A stretch of 30,151 nt of DNA, taken from NCBI GenBank assembly GCA_020026195.1, contig JAHHQW010000030.1, positions 1 to 30,151 of the forward strand, written 5' to 3'. The position numbers and the translations under genes are program-made. The notes under the pieces are model-generated. The model did no database searches and was not told where the DNA came from. It saw only the letters and a list, made by a program, of their open reading frames with translations. The stretch comes from Prevotella sp. (lineage in GTDB: Bacteria > Bacteroidota > Bacteroidia > Bacteroidales > Bacteroidaceae). The number at the start of each line of letters is the position of its first letter. Within the stretch, counting starts at the first letter, position 1. Below are positions 14,984-23,249 of the stretch, in pieces.

Positions 14984-15865
14984 TTATTCTGGATTATATC
15001 CGAAATTGTCTAATTCTTTATCAGAATTTCTCCAATCCTTGTCTACTTTGACAAACAATTCAAGATATACACTCTTACCGAAGAATTTTTCAAGAGATTT
15101 ACGAGCCTCGGTACTTGTCTTTTTTATTGCGACGCCCTGATGGCCTATGATAATTCCTTTCTGGGAATCACGCTCAACGTAAATAACTGCATTTATATGA
15201 ATATTCCTGTCGGTTTCCTTAAAAGCCTCAACTCGAACTTCTACAGAATAAGGTATTTCCTTATCATAATAGAGAAGTATTTTTTCACGAATTATCTCGC
15301 TCACGAAGAAACGTGCTGGCTTGTCTGTAAGTTGTTCCTTATCAAAATATGGTGGAGAATCGGGAAGAAGTTCCTTGATACGCTTCATTAGCATATCTGT
15401 ACCAAACTTATTAGAGGCTGAAATAGGCAGAATCTCTGCATTTGGCAAAAGACCATGCCACTTTTCAACAATATCTCCCAGTGTTTTTTGATCACTCATG
15501 TCTATTTTATTAATGAGCAGCAACACGGGAATTGTCATTTTAGAAACCTTTGCAAGAAAGTCGGCATTCTTTTCTGGAGACTCAACTACATCTGTGACAT
15601 ACAGAAGTATATCAGCATCTTGCAATGCCGACTCTGAAAAAGCAAGCATTGACTCCTGTAGTTTGTAATTGGGTTTAAGAACACCCGGAGTATCAGAGAA
15701 AACGATCTGCGTATCTTCGGTATTAACGATACCCATAATGCGATGACGTGTAGTCTGAGCTTTAAATGTAGCTATAGAAATTCGTTCGCCTACCAACTGG
15801 TTCATAAGCGTACTCTTGCCAACGTTAGGGTTTCCTACAATATTTACGAATCCGGCTTTATGCAT
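14984..15865 (-). CDS. era: GTPase Era
   Basis: Membrane-associated GTPase that binds the 3' end of 16S rRNA and checks 30S maturation. P-loop Gly-Asn-Pro-Asn-Val-Gly-Lys-Ser-Thr at 11-19, effector Thr-Thr near 38-39, Asp-Thr-Pro-Gly at 58-61 and Asn-Lys-Ile-Asp at 119-122. The C-terminal KH domain has Gly-Ile-Ile-Ile-Gly-His-Gln-Gly and is followed by a basic/aromatic stretch. The length of 293 is standard. Two ribosome-assembly GTPases, Era and Der, are adjacent and follow L32, so the operon is devoted mainly to ribosome and envelope growth. No separate promoter was found; an imperfect hairpin lies upstream at 15912. Confidence 0.97.
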   Translation of the reverse strand: MHKAGFVNIVGNPNVGKSTLMNQLVGERISIATFKAQTTRHRIMGIVNTEDTQIVFSDTPGVLKPNYKLQESMLAFSESALQDADILLYVTDVVESPEKNADFLAKVSKMTIPVLLLINKIDMSDQKTLGDIVEKWHGLLPNAEILPISASNKFGTDMLMKRIKELLPDSPPYFDKEQLTDKPARFFVSEIIREKILLYYDKEIPYSVEVRVEAFKETDRNIHINAVIYVERDSQKGIIIGHQGVAIKKTSTEARKSLEKFFGKSVYLELFVKVDKDWRNSDKELDNFGYNPE

Positions 15866-15904
15866 AATCTCTTAAATTATAGAATGGTAAAAATATAATA
15901 AAAA

Positions 15905-15946
15905 TATGAAAGGTGAAAGATGAAGCATTAAGTTTCAACTTTCACC
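15905..15946 (-). terminator. Weak terminator or attenuator between fabH and era
   Basis: GGTGAAAG (minus, 15939-15946) pairs with CTTTCACC (15912-15919). TGAA/TTCA can add inner pairs, and TTTCATATTTTT follows. No promoter is seen between it and era, so it is likely leaky. Confidence 0.45.
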
Positions 15947-15974
15947 CTTCAGCTTGAAAAAACTGTGTGCTTTA

Positions 15975-16967
15975 TCAATAAGCCCATCTCAAATATGATG
16001 CGCCATGAACGAATCCTGCACCAAAAGCCGAAATTATAATATTATCGCCTTTCTTAAGCTGTGATTCGTAATCCCACAGAGCCAGTGGAATTGTTGCCGC
16101 ACTCGTATTGCCATATTTCTGAATATTCATCATGACTTTTTCCATGGGAACATCCAGGCGTTTGGCAACAGCCTCGATGATTCTGACATTTGCCTGATGT
16201 GTTACGACCCAGTCAATGTCTTCTTTTGTCAAATTATTGCGCTGTGCAATAAGTTCACAGTCATCACTCATGCTTGTTACTGCATATCTGAACACTGTAC
16301 GTCCGTCCTGATGCAGGTAATGCAGTCTGTGATCTACGGTAAAATGCGAAGGAGGACAAACCGATCCACCAGCCTTCATGTGAAGATAAGGCAGACCTTT
16401 GCCATCTGTACGAAGATATGAGTCAATGAGACCTATATTTTCTTCTTCTGTTCCTTCCACAAGAACCGCAGCAGCTCCATCGCCGAATATGGGACATGTT
16501 GCACGATCTTTATAGTCTACCATCGATGACATCTTATCTGCACCGATAACTATAATCTTCTTGTGTCGTCCGCTCTGTATCATATTACAGGCAAGATCGA
16601 GCGTATAAAGGAATCCGCAACATGCAGCCGAAACGTCGAACGCAAAAGCATTCTTCATTCCGAGTTTACCCAATACGATTGATGCGGTAGATGGGAAATG
16701 GAAATCGGCGGATGACGTTGCGACAATAATGGCGTCTATTTCAAGAGGATCGGTATTGGTTTTCTTTAACAGCTGTGCAGCTGCCTTTCTTGCCATATAA
16801 GATGTTCCGAGTCCTTCTTCTGTAAGTATACGACGTTCTTTAACGCCTATACGCGTCATTATCCACTCGTCGTTAGTATCGACCATTCTCGACAATTCTT
16901 CATTGTTGAGAACATAGTCGGGTACATAACCTCCGACTCCAGTGATTATAGCGTTAATCACTGCCAT
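15975..16967 (-). CDS. fabH: Beta-ketoacyl-ACP synthase III (FabH)
   Basis: Starts fatty-acid synthesis by condensing acetyl-CoA or a branched acyl-CoA with malonyl-ACP. The Cys-His-Asn catalytic triad is present: Cys116 in the Ser-Ala-Ala-Cys-Cys-Gly-Phe segment, His257 in Thr-His-Gln-Ala-Asn, and Asn287 in Gly-Asn-Thr-Ser. The C-terminal Gly-Ala-Gly-Phe segment is typical. The ATG at 16967 is preferred to a TTG one codon earlier. The gene begins three bases after the stop of rpmF. Bacteroidetes FabH often accept branched starters, but that cannot be read here. A second cysteine follows the catalytic one (Cys117), where many homologues have Ala. Confidence 0.95.
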   Translation of the reverse strand: MAVINAIITGVGGYVPDYVLNNEELSRMVDTNDEWIMTRIGVKERRILTEEGLGTSYMARKAAAQLLKKTNTDPLEIDAIIVATSSADFHFPSTASIVLGKLGMKNAFAFDVSAACCGFLYTLDLACNMIQSGRHKKIIVIGADKMSSMVDYKDRATCPIFGDGAAAVLVEGTEEENIGLIDSYLRTDGKGLPYLHMKAGGSVCPPSHFTVDHRLHYLHQDGRTVFRYAVTSMSDDCELIAQRNNLTKEDIDWVVTHQANVRIIEAVAKRLDVPMEKVMMNIQKYGNTSAATIPLALWDYESQLKKGDNIIISAFGAGFVHGASYLRWAY

Positions 16968-16970
16968 CAA

Positions 16971-17156
16971 TTATTCAGCCACTTCTTTCTCAATAGCTAC
17001 CTTACCTCTGTACTGACCGCAGCTGGGGCATACTGTGTGGTATACGTAGTAAGCACCGCAGTTGGGGCATACTGCCAATGTAGGAGCAACTGCCTTGTCG
17101 TGAGTTCTTCTCTTGAGTGTACGAGTCTTTGACTGTCTTCTTTTAGGATGTGCCAT
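16971..17156 (-). CDS. rpmF: 50S ribosomal protein L32
   Basis: A 61-residue basic ribosomal protein. The N-terminal Met-Ala-His-Pro-Lys-Arg-Arg is diagnostic. Cys30/Cys33 and Cys43/Cys46 form the zinc-ribbon variant (C+ type), so this cell does not carry the zinc-free form at this locus. The genes on both sides, yceD upstream by 5 bases and fabH downstream by 3, are the conserved partners of rpmF. Confidence 0.97.
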   Translation of the reverse strand: MAHPKRRQSKTRTLKRRTHDKAVAPTLAVCPNCGAYYVYHTVCPSCGQYRGKVAIEKEVAE

Positions 17157-17161
17157 TTTTC

Positions 17162-17695
17162 TTAATCTTTAATTATTGTTTTTAATTCTTTTAATTTATT
17201 CCATCGCGGATCTATTTCGCCGTCAGCCTCATCACTACTTCGGGTAGCTGAATACTCATTGAGTTTTTCTATCATCGCATGGTTGCATTTTCCAGGTGCA
17301 TGCACATGCTTGATGGGTATTGCCAGTTCTATAAATTCACAAATATACCATGCCACGTTAAGGATTCCTTCTTTTTCATCCACAGTGACAATGTCTTCAT
17401 CTTCAGAATTTTTATTTTCGCTTAATACTGCCGACAAAGTTCCATCTGTACTGATGTCCAGATCCATATCGTCAAGACATCTGTCACAAGGTACTACAAC
17501 AGTTCCTTTTATATCGAAGCTTAAATCGAATTCGTTGTCAGTACGGCATATCGACAGATTGACGTGCAGTTTTCCTTTTCTTAAATCAGGAGCTTCTACT
17601 GCTTCGAAATAAGAATTATCAAGATCGTAAGACAACTGTGTAAGACCATTGTCAAGATCTCTTAAATCGATGTTAAATCTATCTATACTACACAT
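17162..17695 (-). CDS. YceD/DUF177-family protein
   Basis: A 177-residue cytoplasmic protein of the YceD family. These genes usually precede rpmF, and the protein has been linked to 23S rRNA accumulation in plants and bacteria. The family motif Val-Pro-Cys-Asp-Arg-Cys-Leu-Asp is at 68-75. An acidic loop (around 92-105) and a further Cys at 136 (Pro-Gly-Lys-Cys-Asn-His) follow, consistent with a metal-binding site. The start at 17695 gives the normal N-terminus for the family. The -7 box ends only 8 bases before this ATG, so the message has almost no leader. It is the first gene of the operon. Confidence 0.88.
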   Translation of the reverse strand: MCSIDRFNIDLRDLDNGLTQLSYDLDNSYFEAVEAPDLRKGKLHVNLSICRTDNEFDLSFDIKGTVVVPCDRCLDDMDLDISTDGTLSAVLSENKNSEDEDIVTVDEKEGILNVAWYICEFIELAIPIKHVHAPGKCNHAMIEKLNEYSATRSSDEADGEIDPRWNKLKELKTIIKD

Positions 17696-17703
17696 TTGGG
17701 TTG

Positions 17704-17736
17704 CAAAGTTACTAATATTTTTCTATAATAACCAAA
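17704..17736 (-). promoter_or_regulatory. Consensus promoter of the yceD-rpmF-fabH-era-der operon
   Basis: On the minus strand TTTG (17733-17736), a 21-base spacer and TAACTTTG (17704-17711) match both halves. Only 8 bases separate the -7 box from the yceD ATG, so the transcript should start zero to five bases before it. Confidence 0.75.
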
Positions 17737-17751
17737 TACTATGTTAAAAAT

Positions 17752-18924
17752 CTACTTTCTCAGTTCTATTCTGAACGTAGTTCCCTTACCAATCTCAGAA
17801 TTTTTCACATAAATACGCCCTTTATGATATTCTTCTACAATACGACGAGCTAATGAAAGACCAAGTCCCCACCCTCTCTGTTTAGTAGTAAATCCTGGCC
17901 GGAACACATTCTTTACATCTTTTTTCTTTATTCCCTTACCTGTATCACTTACATCTATGGTTACTTTATTTTCTAAATCTTCCACAAGAATAGTTATAGC
18001 TCCCATTCCTTCCATTGCATCCACAGCATTTTTACATAAATTTTCTATAACCCACTCAAAAAGGGATGCATTCAACGGAACAATAACATTCTGTTTAGGA
18101 AAATGCCTTTCGATACTCACTTTTTTTGATGTACGACGGCTCATATAAGTAACTACATGATCAACAACTTCGTTAAGATTTGACGGCACAGGATCTGGAA
18201 GAGAACCTATCTTTGAAAATCTGTCGGCAATAAGTTGCAATCGCTGTACATCCTTATCCATTTCTGGCAAAAGTTCGTCATCAGGATAAGTTTCCTTTAA
18301 AATCTGTGTCCAGGCCATAAGACTTGAAATTGGTGTTCCCAACTGATGTGCTGTTTCTTTCGAGAGTCCTACCCAGACTTTATTTTGTTCGGCACGTTTT
18401 GAAGTGAGTAATGCAAATATTGCTATTACAACAAATATCATAACTACCCCTAACTGAACATAAGGATAAAATGCCAGACGACGAAGCATTACAGACTCAC
18501 TATAGTAAACATCAAGATATCCGTTAGAGGTATTATCCTCATCTATATATATACGTATCTTATCACACGTTTCTGTCTTATCAGAAAGGAACTTTAGAGA
18601 ATCTTCTGCATTCTGCGCATCAATTTCCACATTTCTAAATGTCTGAATATTACCTTCTGAATCTTTAACAATAACCGGGATAGTATTATTTCCATTAATA
18701 ACTGTAAGCACAAGGTTAAGGTCTGTCTGCTCGTCAGCATTATTCAGAGATTTCATTGCTTCCGCCCAAACACCTGTCTTGCTTCGTTCTTCTTCAGCAA
18801 GATCACGAATCAGAAGATGTGACACAACAAGCGATACAACAGCAATAAGCACTGCCGCTATCACAAGTATTATTTTCACCTGTCTTATTTTATCTGTCCA
18901 TTGCATACTGAAGATAAAACGCAT
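17752..18924 (-). CDS. Membrane sensor histidine kinase
   Basis: Two-component sensor kinase of 390 residues. Transmembrane helices lie at about 18-38 and 157-174, flanking a roughly 115-residue extracytoplasmic sensor region with no recognised domain. The HisKA helix holds the phospho-acceptor His193 in Glu-Thr-Ala-His-Gln-Leu-Gly-Thr-Pro, a form common in Bacteroidetes. The ATPase domain has the N-box with Asn299, the G1 box Asp327-Thr-Gly-Lys-Gly, and Gly-Trp-Gly-Leu-Gly-Leu-Ser at 351-357. No HAMP domain is evident between the second helix and HisKA. No response regulator is adjacent, so its partner must lie elsewhere. It starts 24 bases after the glycosyltransferase gene and probably shares its transcript. 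A Met at codon 7 is an alternative start. Confidence 0.9.
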   Translation of the reverse strand: MRFIFSMQWTDKIRQVKIILVIAAVLIAVVSLVVSHLLIRDLAEEERSKTGVWAEAMKSLNNADEQTDLNLVLTVINGNNTIPVIVKDSEGNIQTFRNVEIDAQNAEDSLKFLSDKTETCDKIRIYIDEDNTSNGYLDVYYSESVMLRRLAFYPYVQLGVVMIFVVIAIFALLTSKRAEQNKVWVGLSKETAHQLGTPISSLMAWTQILKETYPDDELLPEMDKDVQRLQLIADRFSKIGSLPDPVPSNLNEVVDHVVTYMSRRTSKKVSIERHFPKQNVIVPLNASLFEWVIENLCKNAVDAMEGMGAITILVEDLENKVTIDVSDTGKGIKKKDVKNVFRPGFTTKQRGWGLGLSLARRIVEEYHKGRIYVKNSEIGKGTTFRIELRK

Positions 18925-18948
18925 CTTTGTCTGGTATTATTGTAATAA

Positions 18949-19965
18949 TCAAGAAAACTTATGTCTGCCTGTGATTTTCTTTATTCTTGCAGTAAGCGAA
19001 CTTAATATCACATCAAACCTTCCATATCTCAGGTTATTAAAAAGTTCTTCAATGCTTCGTGATATTTTTATCCAGGGATGTCCCCATGCATTAACCTTAT
19101 AAAGTCTATGTTTATACTCCACATTCTCTATTACATAAGGGGGATGTTTCAATGGGAATTCCAGTTCATAGCGTTTCATCGTAAATATTCGGCGTAAAGC
19201 CTTGGGCATTGTCTTAAAAGCAGAATAATGGGTAGAATCTTCAGTAGCACCTGTATTATTTATCTGATTTTTAGAAGGCATAATTGCTAAACCGCTATTA
19301 AACAACATCGACGTCCAAAAAATACTCTCATAATACTGTTTTCCAGATGCTTTATGATCAAAACTCATCTTAATAATGTCACTGCGATAATTACGTTCTT
19401 TAATGAGAGCCTTAAGCTGATGCATGTTATATTCATCATCTAAGAATTTATAATTCCCATCCCATTTATCTATAACTCTCCTCCACGATGCCCATCCCCA
19501 AATGGAGAACACACTGGTAAAGAAATAGTCATAAGGTATGTCAGGAGTTACTTCGTCTGTATTGAATCCTGTAACCATAACAATTCGCTCATCATTTTCA
19601 TAACGATCGAGCATCTCTTTACAAAACGGGAAAAAAGACTGTGTTGGGACATCATCATCTTCGAACACTATACACTTATCAGCTATGGAGAATGCCCATT
19701 TCTGAGAGATATAGTTCGAAGGGTCACATCCGTAATTTTTAGTCTGATATTTACGATGTACCACACATTCCCAATCTATATCCTGCACTATTTTACGACA
19801 CTCCTCTATTTTTGATACATCCTTATCGTTACGTGCTCCATCCTGATACAGAAAGAGTTGTGAAGGACGAGCCTTACGCACTTCTTCAAATAAGCGACGT
19901 AAATAATCAGGACGGTTAAAAAACAATATAAGCACCGCGATATCTGTCTTGTAGGGATGTTTCAT
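18949..19965 (-). CDS. Glycosyltransferase, GT-A fold (family 2-like)
   Basis: A 338-residue cytoplasmic or peripheral sugar transferase, probably for a surface glycan. The N-terminal nucleotide-sugar region begins Ile-Ala-Val-Leu-Ile-Leu-Phe-Phe-Asn-Arg-Pro. The acidic metal-binding segment is Glu-Asp-Asp-Asp at 102-105, and Trp-Gly-Trp-Ala-Ser-Trp-Arg-Arg at 156-163 is a strongly conserved motif of this enzyme type. The donor and acceptor cannot be read. The frame extends upstream to a TTG at 20019, but that codon is the promoter's -33 box, so the ATG at 19965 is the start. It is followed by the sensor kinase gene, a pairing with no obvious functional link. Confidence 0.85.
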   Translation of the reverse strand: MKHPYKTDIAVLILFFNRPDYLRRLFEEVRKARPSQLFLYQDGARNDKDVSKIEECRKIVQDIDWECVVHRKYQTKNYGCDPSNYISQKWAFSIADKCIVFEDDDVPTQSFFPFCKEMLDRYENDERIVMVTGFNTDEVTPDIPYDYFFTSVFSIWGWASWRRVIDKWDGNYKFLDDEYNMHQLKALIKERNYRSDIIKMSFDHKASGKQYYESIFWTSMLFNSGLAIMPSKNQINNTGATEDSTHYSAFKTMPKALRRIFTMKRYELEFPLKHPPYVIENVEYKHRLYKVNAWGHPWIKISRSIEELFNNLRYGRFDVILSSLTARIKKITGRHKFS

Positions 19966-19988
19966 CTTATAAGAATTCTTTATAATGG

Positions 19989-20020
19989 CAAAGATAATTA
20001 AATAAAGATTCTCATACAAA
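19989..20020 (-). promoter_or_regulatory. Consensus promoter of the glycosyltransferase-kinase operon
   Basis: On the minus strand TTTG (20017-20020), a 20-base spacer and TATCTTTG (19989-19996) match both halves. Transcription should start near 19983, about 18 bases before the ATG at 19965. The -33 box overlaps the T run of the upstream terminator. Confidence 0.8.
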
Positions 20021-20065
20021 AATAAGACTCAGATTGTTTCAAATACATTTGATTTAGGTCTTATT
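20016..20065 (-). terminator. Intrinsic terminator at the end of the sialidase/CPBP run
   Basis: AATAAGAC (minus, 20058-20065) pairs perfectly with GTCTTATT (20021-20028). TCAAA/TTTGA adds an inner stem with a four-base loop, and TTTTG follows. It sits 250 bases after the CPBP gene stop, directly before the next promoter. Confidence 0.7.
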
Positions 20066-20316
20066 AATAATAAAAAGAATTGAAATTAAGTTCCCTACAA
20101 GTGTTTTTATATCCACATATTATACAGAACATTCTGTTTAAATTCATTTTATGAATGCATATATCTTGACAACAAATATTGTATCTACTTTACTATAAAA
20201 TCGGCAATAATACTTAAGATAAATACACCACACGAAGCCGCATTATGAAACTAAAAAAATGCCATAAACAAATACAAACTGAGAAGATAAAGCAACATCA
20301 AACATAATTAACAATA
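20066..20316. other. AT-rich 3' untranslated/intergenic region behind the CPBP gene
   Basis: No reading frame or promoter is seen. Two small dyads stand out: ACAGA/TCTGT at about 20124-20138, and ATTCAT-TTT-ATGAAT at about 20140-20155. If the terminator at 20016 is the one used, the CPBP message has a long 3' tail. Confidence 0.45.
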
Positions 20317-21051
20317 TCACTGTTTATGCTCTGTTTTTACAATACCCCAAAGCGATATTATTATAAATATTACAGAAACAATAATAAACGTATAAGAAGT
20401 TAGTGAAATTTCTGGATAATATTTTATCATAATAAAAACCGTACAATTATTGATAATATGTATCAGAATACACGGAATAATACTTCTGGTCTTTATGCAT
20501 ATCCATCCTAAAAGCATTCCTATCAGAAAGGCATGAACAAACTGTGCAGGATTAAAATGTATTACAGCAAACAATAATGCAGCTATTATTATAGCTTTCC
20601 AATGATTTGACAATGATAAAGAAAGTTGCTTTAATATTGCCCCTCTAAATACTATTTCTTCTGTTACAGGGCCTAACAAAGTCAATGCAACAAATCCCAT
20701 AGGTTGAGAAATCATGCTCTTAAACAATTCTTCATTCGTGTCTGTTATATCTGACAACATATCTTGCAAAAACACAGACGGTGGGATTGTTGCAAAACCG
20801 AGAATAACACAAAGGAGTATCTGTACGTATGGCTTGGTTTTTATATATTGATTCGTAAAAGTAATAGTACGCAGCCATACAACAAATACCGCAACAACAA
20901 TAATAAAAGCTGCAATATTCATAGCTATAGCAGTTTCTGCCAATTTACTTCCTATCTGTCCGCCCGTAAGAAGAAGAGCTCCATTGGCCAACGTAATACT
21001 GACAAACTGTATAGCAATGAATATTAAAAGATATTCTGCAACTTTCTTCAT
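20317..21051 (-). CDS. CPBP-family intramembrane glutamic endopeptidase
   Basis: A 244-residue polytopic membrane protein of the CPBP/Abi family (Rce1-like), whose members cleave or process membrane substrates or confer bacteriocin immunity. About seven helices are visible. The signature Glu-Glu-Ile-Val-Phe-Arg is at 131-136. The second motif has His165 in Val-Ile-His-Phe-Asn, and the third has His198 with Asn-Asn after it; together they form the expected catalytic set. It begins three bases after the sialidase stop and is the last gene of the run. Its substrate is unknown. Confidence 0.88.
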   Translation of the reverse strand: MKKVAEYLLIFIAIQFVSITLANGALLLTGGQIGSKLAETAIAMNIAAFIIVVAVFVVWLRTITFTNQYIKTKPYVQILLCVILGFATIPPSVFLQDMLSDITDTNEELFKSMISQPMGFVALTLLGPVTEEIVFRGAILKQLSLSLSNHWKAIIIAALLFAVIHFNPAQFVHAFLIGMLLGWICIKTRSIIPCILIHIINNCTVFIMIKYYPEISLTSYTFIIVSVIFIIISLWGIVKTEHKQ

Positions 21052-21054
21052 GTG

Positions 21055-22254
21055 TTATTTCTTTTTTATATTATAATTTCCACCTGTAATCTGACTTATA
21101 GAAAGAGAAATATAATCCATGTTATAAATAGTAGGTCCTGTTTCGTACATTAATCCTATACGTCCATCATGTTGCAAAGTCATTGTTGAGTAAGCTCCCA
21201 GACCATCCTTTACCTGCAAACCTGGTTGCCAGTCTGAAGCCATATACGATGCTGTATATTTTGATGCATCACTACCTAACTCTTTATAAAAGAATCCAAG
21301 ATTCGTACGCTGTGGACCAAAAGGAACAGACTGTAATAATAATCCTGTTTCTCTTCCATCTTTTGACACTGCATCAACATAAAGGATCTCTCCATTACAT
21401 GAATTTTTTATTCCAGCAAAAGCCTTTGCTGCACAATCTTTGTCCCAATATCCCTTCGCTGATTTTACATCCACAAAACGGAACACATTGAAAAGTCTTC
21501 CCTCTGTACGTACACTTAACAAAACACTTCCATCTGGAAGTTCTTCGCACTTTGGTTCATCTCCACCAGGACAAGGTGACTCATCTATACTGCCGAGGAC
21601 ATTCCAGTTTGTACCAAAATCATCGCTATAAAGTGCATATACTCCTGAACGTGTAAGTATTGCTGCATAAAGGCGATAATAGTCTCCAACTTTTACTTTA
21701 CGACTCTGACATATTTTACCAGATCCAAAGAATAAGGTATTAACCGGACCTTGTTTTCTGTTATCAAAAAGTTTATATATATTTTCAGTTATCTCTTCAC
21801 CTTTATCCCATGTCTTTCCATTATCACTACTTCTGAATCTTACAACACGATTAGGGTTATCACGTTTGGCATTAAAGAACACAGTCTTTCCACCTACACA
21901 GACGGCTAACACATTGCTACTTTCTCTATCAGCTGTTATGCAGCAGTCACCAAAAGCATAGTCCCATCGAATATTATTTTCATCGCCAGTACCATCTGCA
22001 AGCACTGCCTCTTCTGTCCAAGAATCTCCATTATCAAAACTCATTCTATAATGTAAATCGATAGGACCAAAACCAATATCAGCGCCACAATAACGATAAT
22101 CAGAAACAGCAATAAGACGACCGTCATTACATGTCGTTATTGCAGGAATACGATATGGTACAGAATCTTTATATGTCGTAAACAAACGTGTCTGAGCCGA
22201 AGCATTACTGCACAATAATGTTATTACAAAAGATATTACAAGAAGACGTCTCAT
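21055..22254 (-). CDS. Secreted exo-alpha-sialidase (neuraminidase)
   Basis: Glycoside hydrolase of the GH33 type that releases terminal sialic acid from host glycans. An N-terminal signal peptide runs to about residue 20 (Ala-Ser-Ala before Gln21), so the enzyme is exported. The catalytic Arg motif Tyr-Arg-Ile-Pro is at 34-37, and Asp52 follows in Ala-Val-Ser-Asp. Three Asp-boxes (Ser-x-Asp-x-Gly-x-x-Trp-like) are at 72-79, 142-149 and 210-217. Glu-Glu-Leu-Pro-Asp-Gly near 237-242 and Tyr355 in Gly-Ala-Tyr-Ser match the nucleophile region. At 399 residues it is only the catalytic propeller; many Bacteroidetes sialidases are near 540 because of an N-terminal carbohydrate-binding domain. No sialic acid uptake genes (nanA, nanE, nanT) are nearby. 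Confidence 0.92.
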   Translation of the reverse strand: MRRLLVISFVITLLCSNASAQTRLFTTYKDSVPYRIPAITTCNDGRLIAVSDYRYCGADIGFGPIDLHYRMSFDNGDSWTEEAVLADGTGDENNIRWDYAFGDCCITADRESSNVLAVCVGGKTVFFNAKRDNPNRVVRFRSSDNGKTWDKGEEITENIYKLFDNRKQGPVNTLFFGSGKICQSRKVKVGDYYRLYAAILTRSGVYALYSDDFGTNWNVLGSIDESPCPGGDEPKCEELPDGSVLLSVRTEGRLFNVFRFVDVKSAKGYWDKDCAAKAFAGIKNSCNGEILYVDAVSKDGRETGLLLQSVPFGPQRTNLGFFYKELGSDASKYTASYMASDWQPGLQVKDGLGAYSTMTLQHDGRIGLMYETGPTIYNMDYISLSISQITGGNYNIKKK

Positions 22255-22264
22255 ATTATTTATA

Positions 22265-22645
22265 TTATAATTTTTTAAAAACAGTACGCACCATAATGAA
22301 ATTAACAGGCACTGCTATTGCATACATAGGCAGAGGTGCAATCTTTTCAGGCACACTCAATTTAATAAAGAGCCAAAGAAGTCCTACTTGCAATACATAA
22401 TTAAAAGCATTGGTAAAGACGAAACCTATAGCATTCTTTACATTCATAGTTTTTTTAAACGTAAAGCGTGCAGACATAAGATAATTAAATATCAGTCCTA
22501 ATAAATATCCTATTGTATAGGCAGGAACAGCTCCTATGCCTCTGATAAGTAGCAAATAATATACTGCATATGTTATCGCGGTCGACATTCCGCCCACAAT
22601 AACAAAACGCATTGCCTCAGAGATTGCAGTTTTAGGCTCCTTCAC
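22265..22645 (-). CDS. GtrA-family membrane protein
   Basis: A 126-residue protein with four hydrophobic helices, the standard GtrA architecture. GtrA proteins are thought to help move lipid-linked sugars across the inner membrane for surface polysaccharide or teichoic-type glycosylation. The start is GTG; a Met at codon 12 is the alternative. It sits between the beta-barrel gene (2-base gap) and the sialidase gene (10-base gap). No glycosyltransferase is directly adjacent, though one lies downstream at 18949. Confidence 0.88.
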   Translation of the reverse strand: MKEPKTAISEAMRFVIVGGMSTAITYAVYYLLLIRGIGAVPAYTIGYLLGLIFNYLMSARFTFKKTMNVKNAIGFVFTNAFNYVLQVGLLWLFIKLSVPEKIAPLPMYAIAVPVNFIMVRTVFKKL

Positions 22646-22647
22646 TT

Positions 22648-23247
22648 TTAGAATATTTGAAATCTGTAAACAAACGAAGCCACTAATGATTTATTACGCG
22701 CATCACCAAGATAGTCAGCAAAAGAACCACGTGCAATTTTATTTATCTGATAGCTGTAAGACACACCAAGTTCGCAGTTCTTAAAGTTTGCAGCCAGACC
22801 TACAGGAAAGGCAACAGAACCTTTATGCATGTAGTCCTTAAGACCATATCTTCCTTCTTTACCATCAATACGCGATTTTACCACACGTCCAAGGTTAACG
22901 CCTGCAAAGACACAAAATCTATCTACGGGATAATATCTGAGAGCAAATTCTGTATTGATATAATCTAAATCATAGTCATAAATTCCTGTATCTCCTTTTT
23001 TTACATTGTTACCACCCTGATGTGTATAGTTAAATCCCATATTCAAAGATATTGTATTACTAAAGAATACTTCAGCATTTACTCCCAATAACATGCCAGT
23101 TTCCATACTTCCTTCCACATCAGTAAAATCATTCATAATGACACCAATACGCGGACCTATGTATATATCCCATGGACCATGTTTCTGTGCTTTTACGTTT
23201 ACAGCAAAAATGAGTGTTGTAACGATTGCCAATAATATTTTTTTCAT
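22648..23247 (-). CDS. Outer-membrane beta-barrel protein (porin/OmpW-like)
   Basis: A 199-residue protein with a clear signal peptide (cleavage near Val-Lys-Ala-Gln at 18-21). It contains alternating hydrophobic/aromatic strands such as Leu-Asn-Met-Gly-Phe-Asn-Tyr and Glu-Phe-Ala-Leu-Arg-Tyr-Tyr, and ends in Val-Tyr-Arg-Phe-Gln-Ile-Phe. The final aromatic residue is the usual outer-membrane assembly signal. The pattern fits an eight-stranded barrel of the PF13568 type common in Bacteroidetes. The function is unknown. It lies 2 bases downstream of the DUF4840-like lipoprotein gene. Confidence 0.8.
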   Translation of the reverse strand: MKKILLAIVTTLIFAVNVKAQKHGPWDIYIGPRIGVIMNDFTDVEGSMETGMLLGVNAEVFFSNTISLNMGFNYTHQGGNNVKKGDTGIYDYDLDYINTEFALRYYPVDRFCVFAGVNLGRVVKSRIDGKEGRYGLKDYMHKGSVAFPVGLAANFKNCELGVSYSYQINKIARGSFADYLGDARNKSLVASFVYRFQIF

Positions 23248-23249
23248 TT

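Noticed and set aside
19966..20019. N-terminal extension of the glycosyltransferase from TTG 20019
   Set aside because: The TTG is the promoter -33 box, and the extension spans the -7 box.
20120..20140. ACAGA/TCTGT dyad as an SOS box
   Set aside because: The arms are only 5 bp, no DNA-repair gene is adjacent, and no promoter overlaps it.
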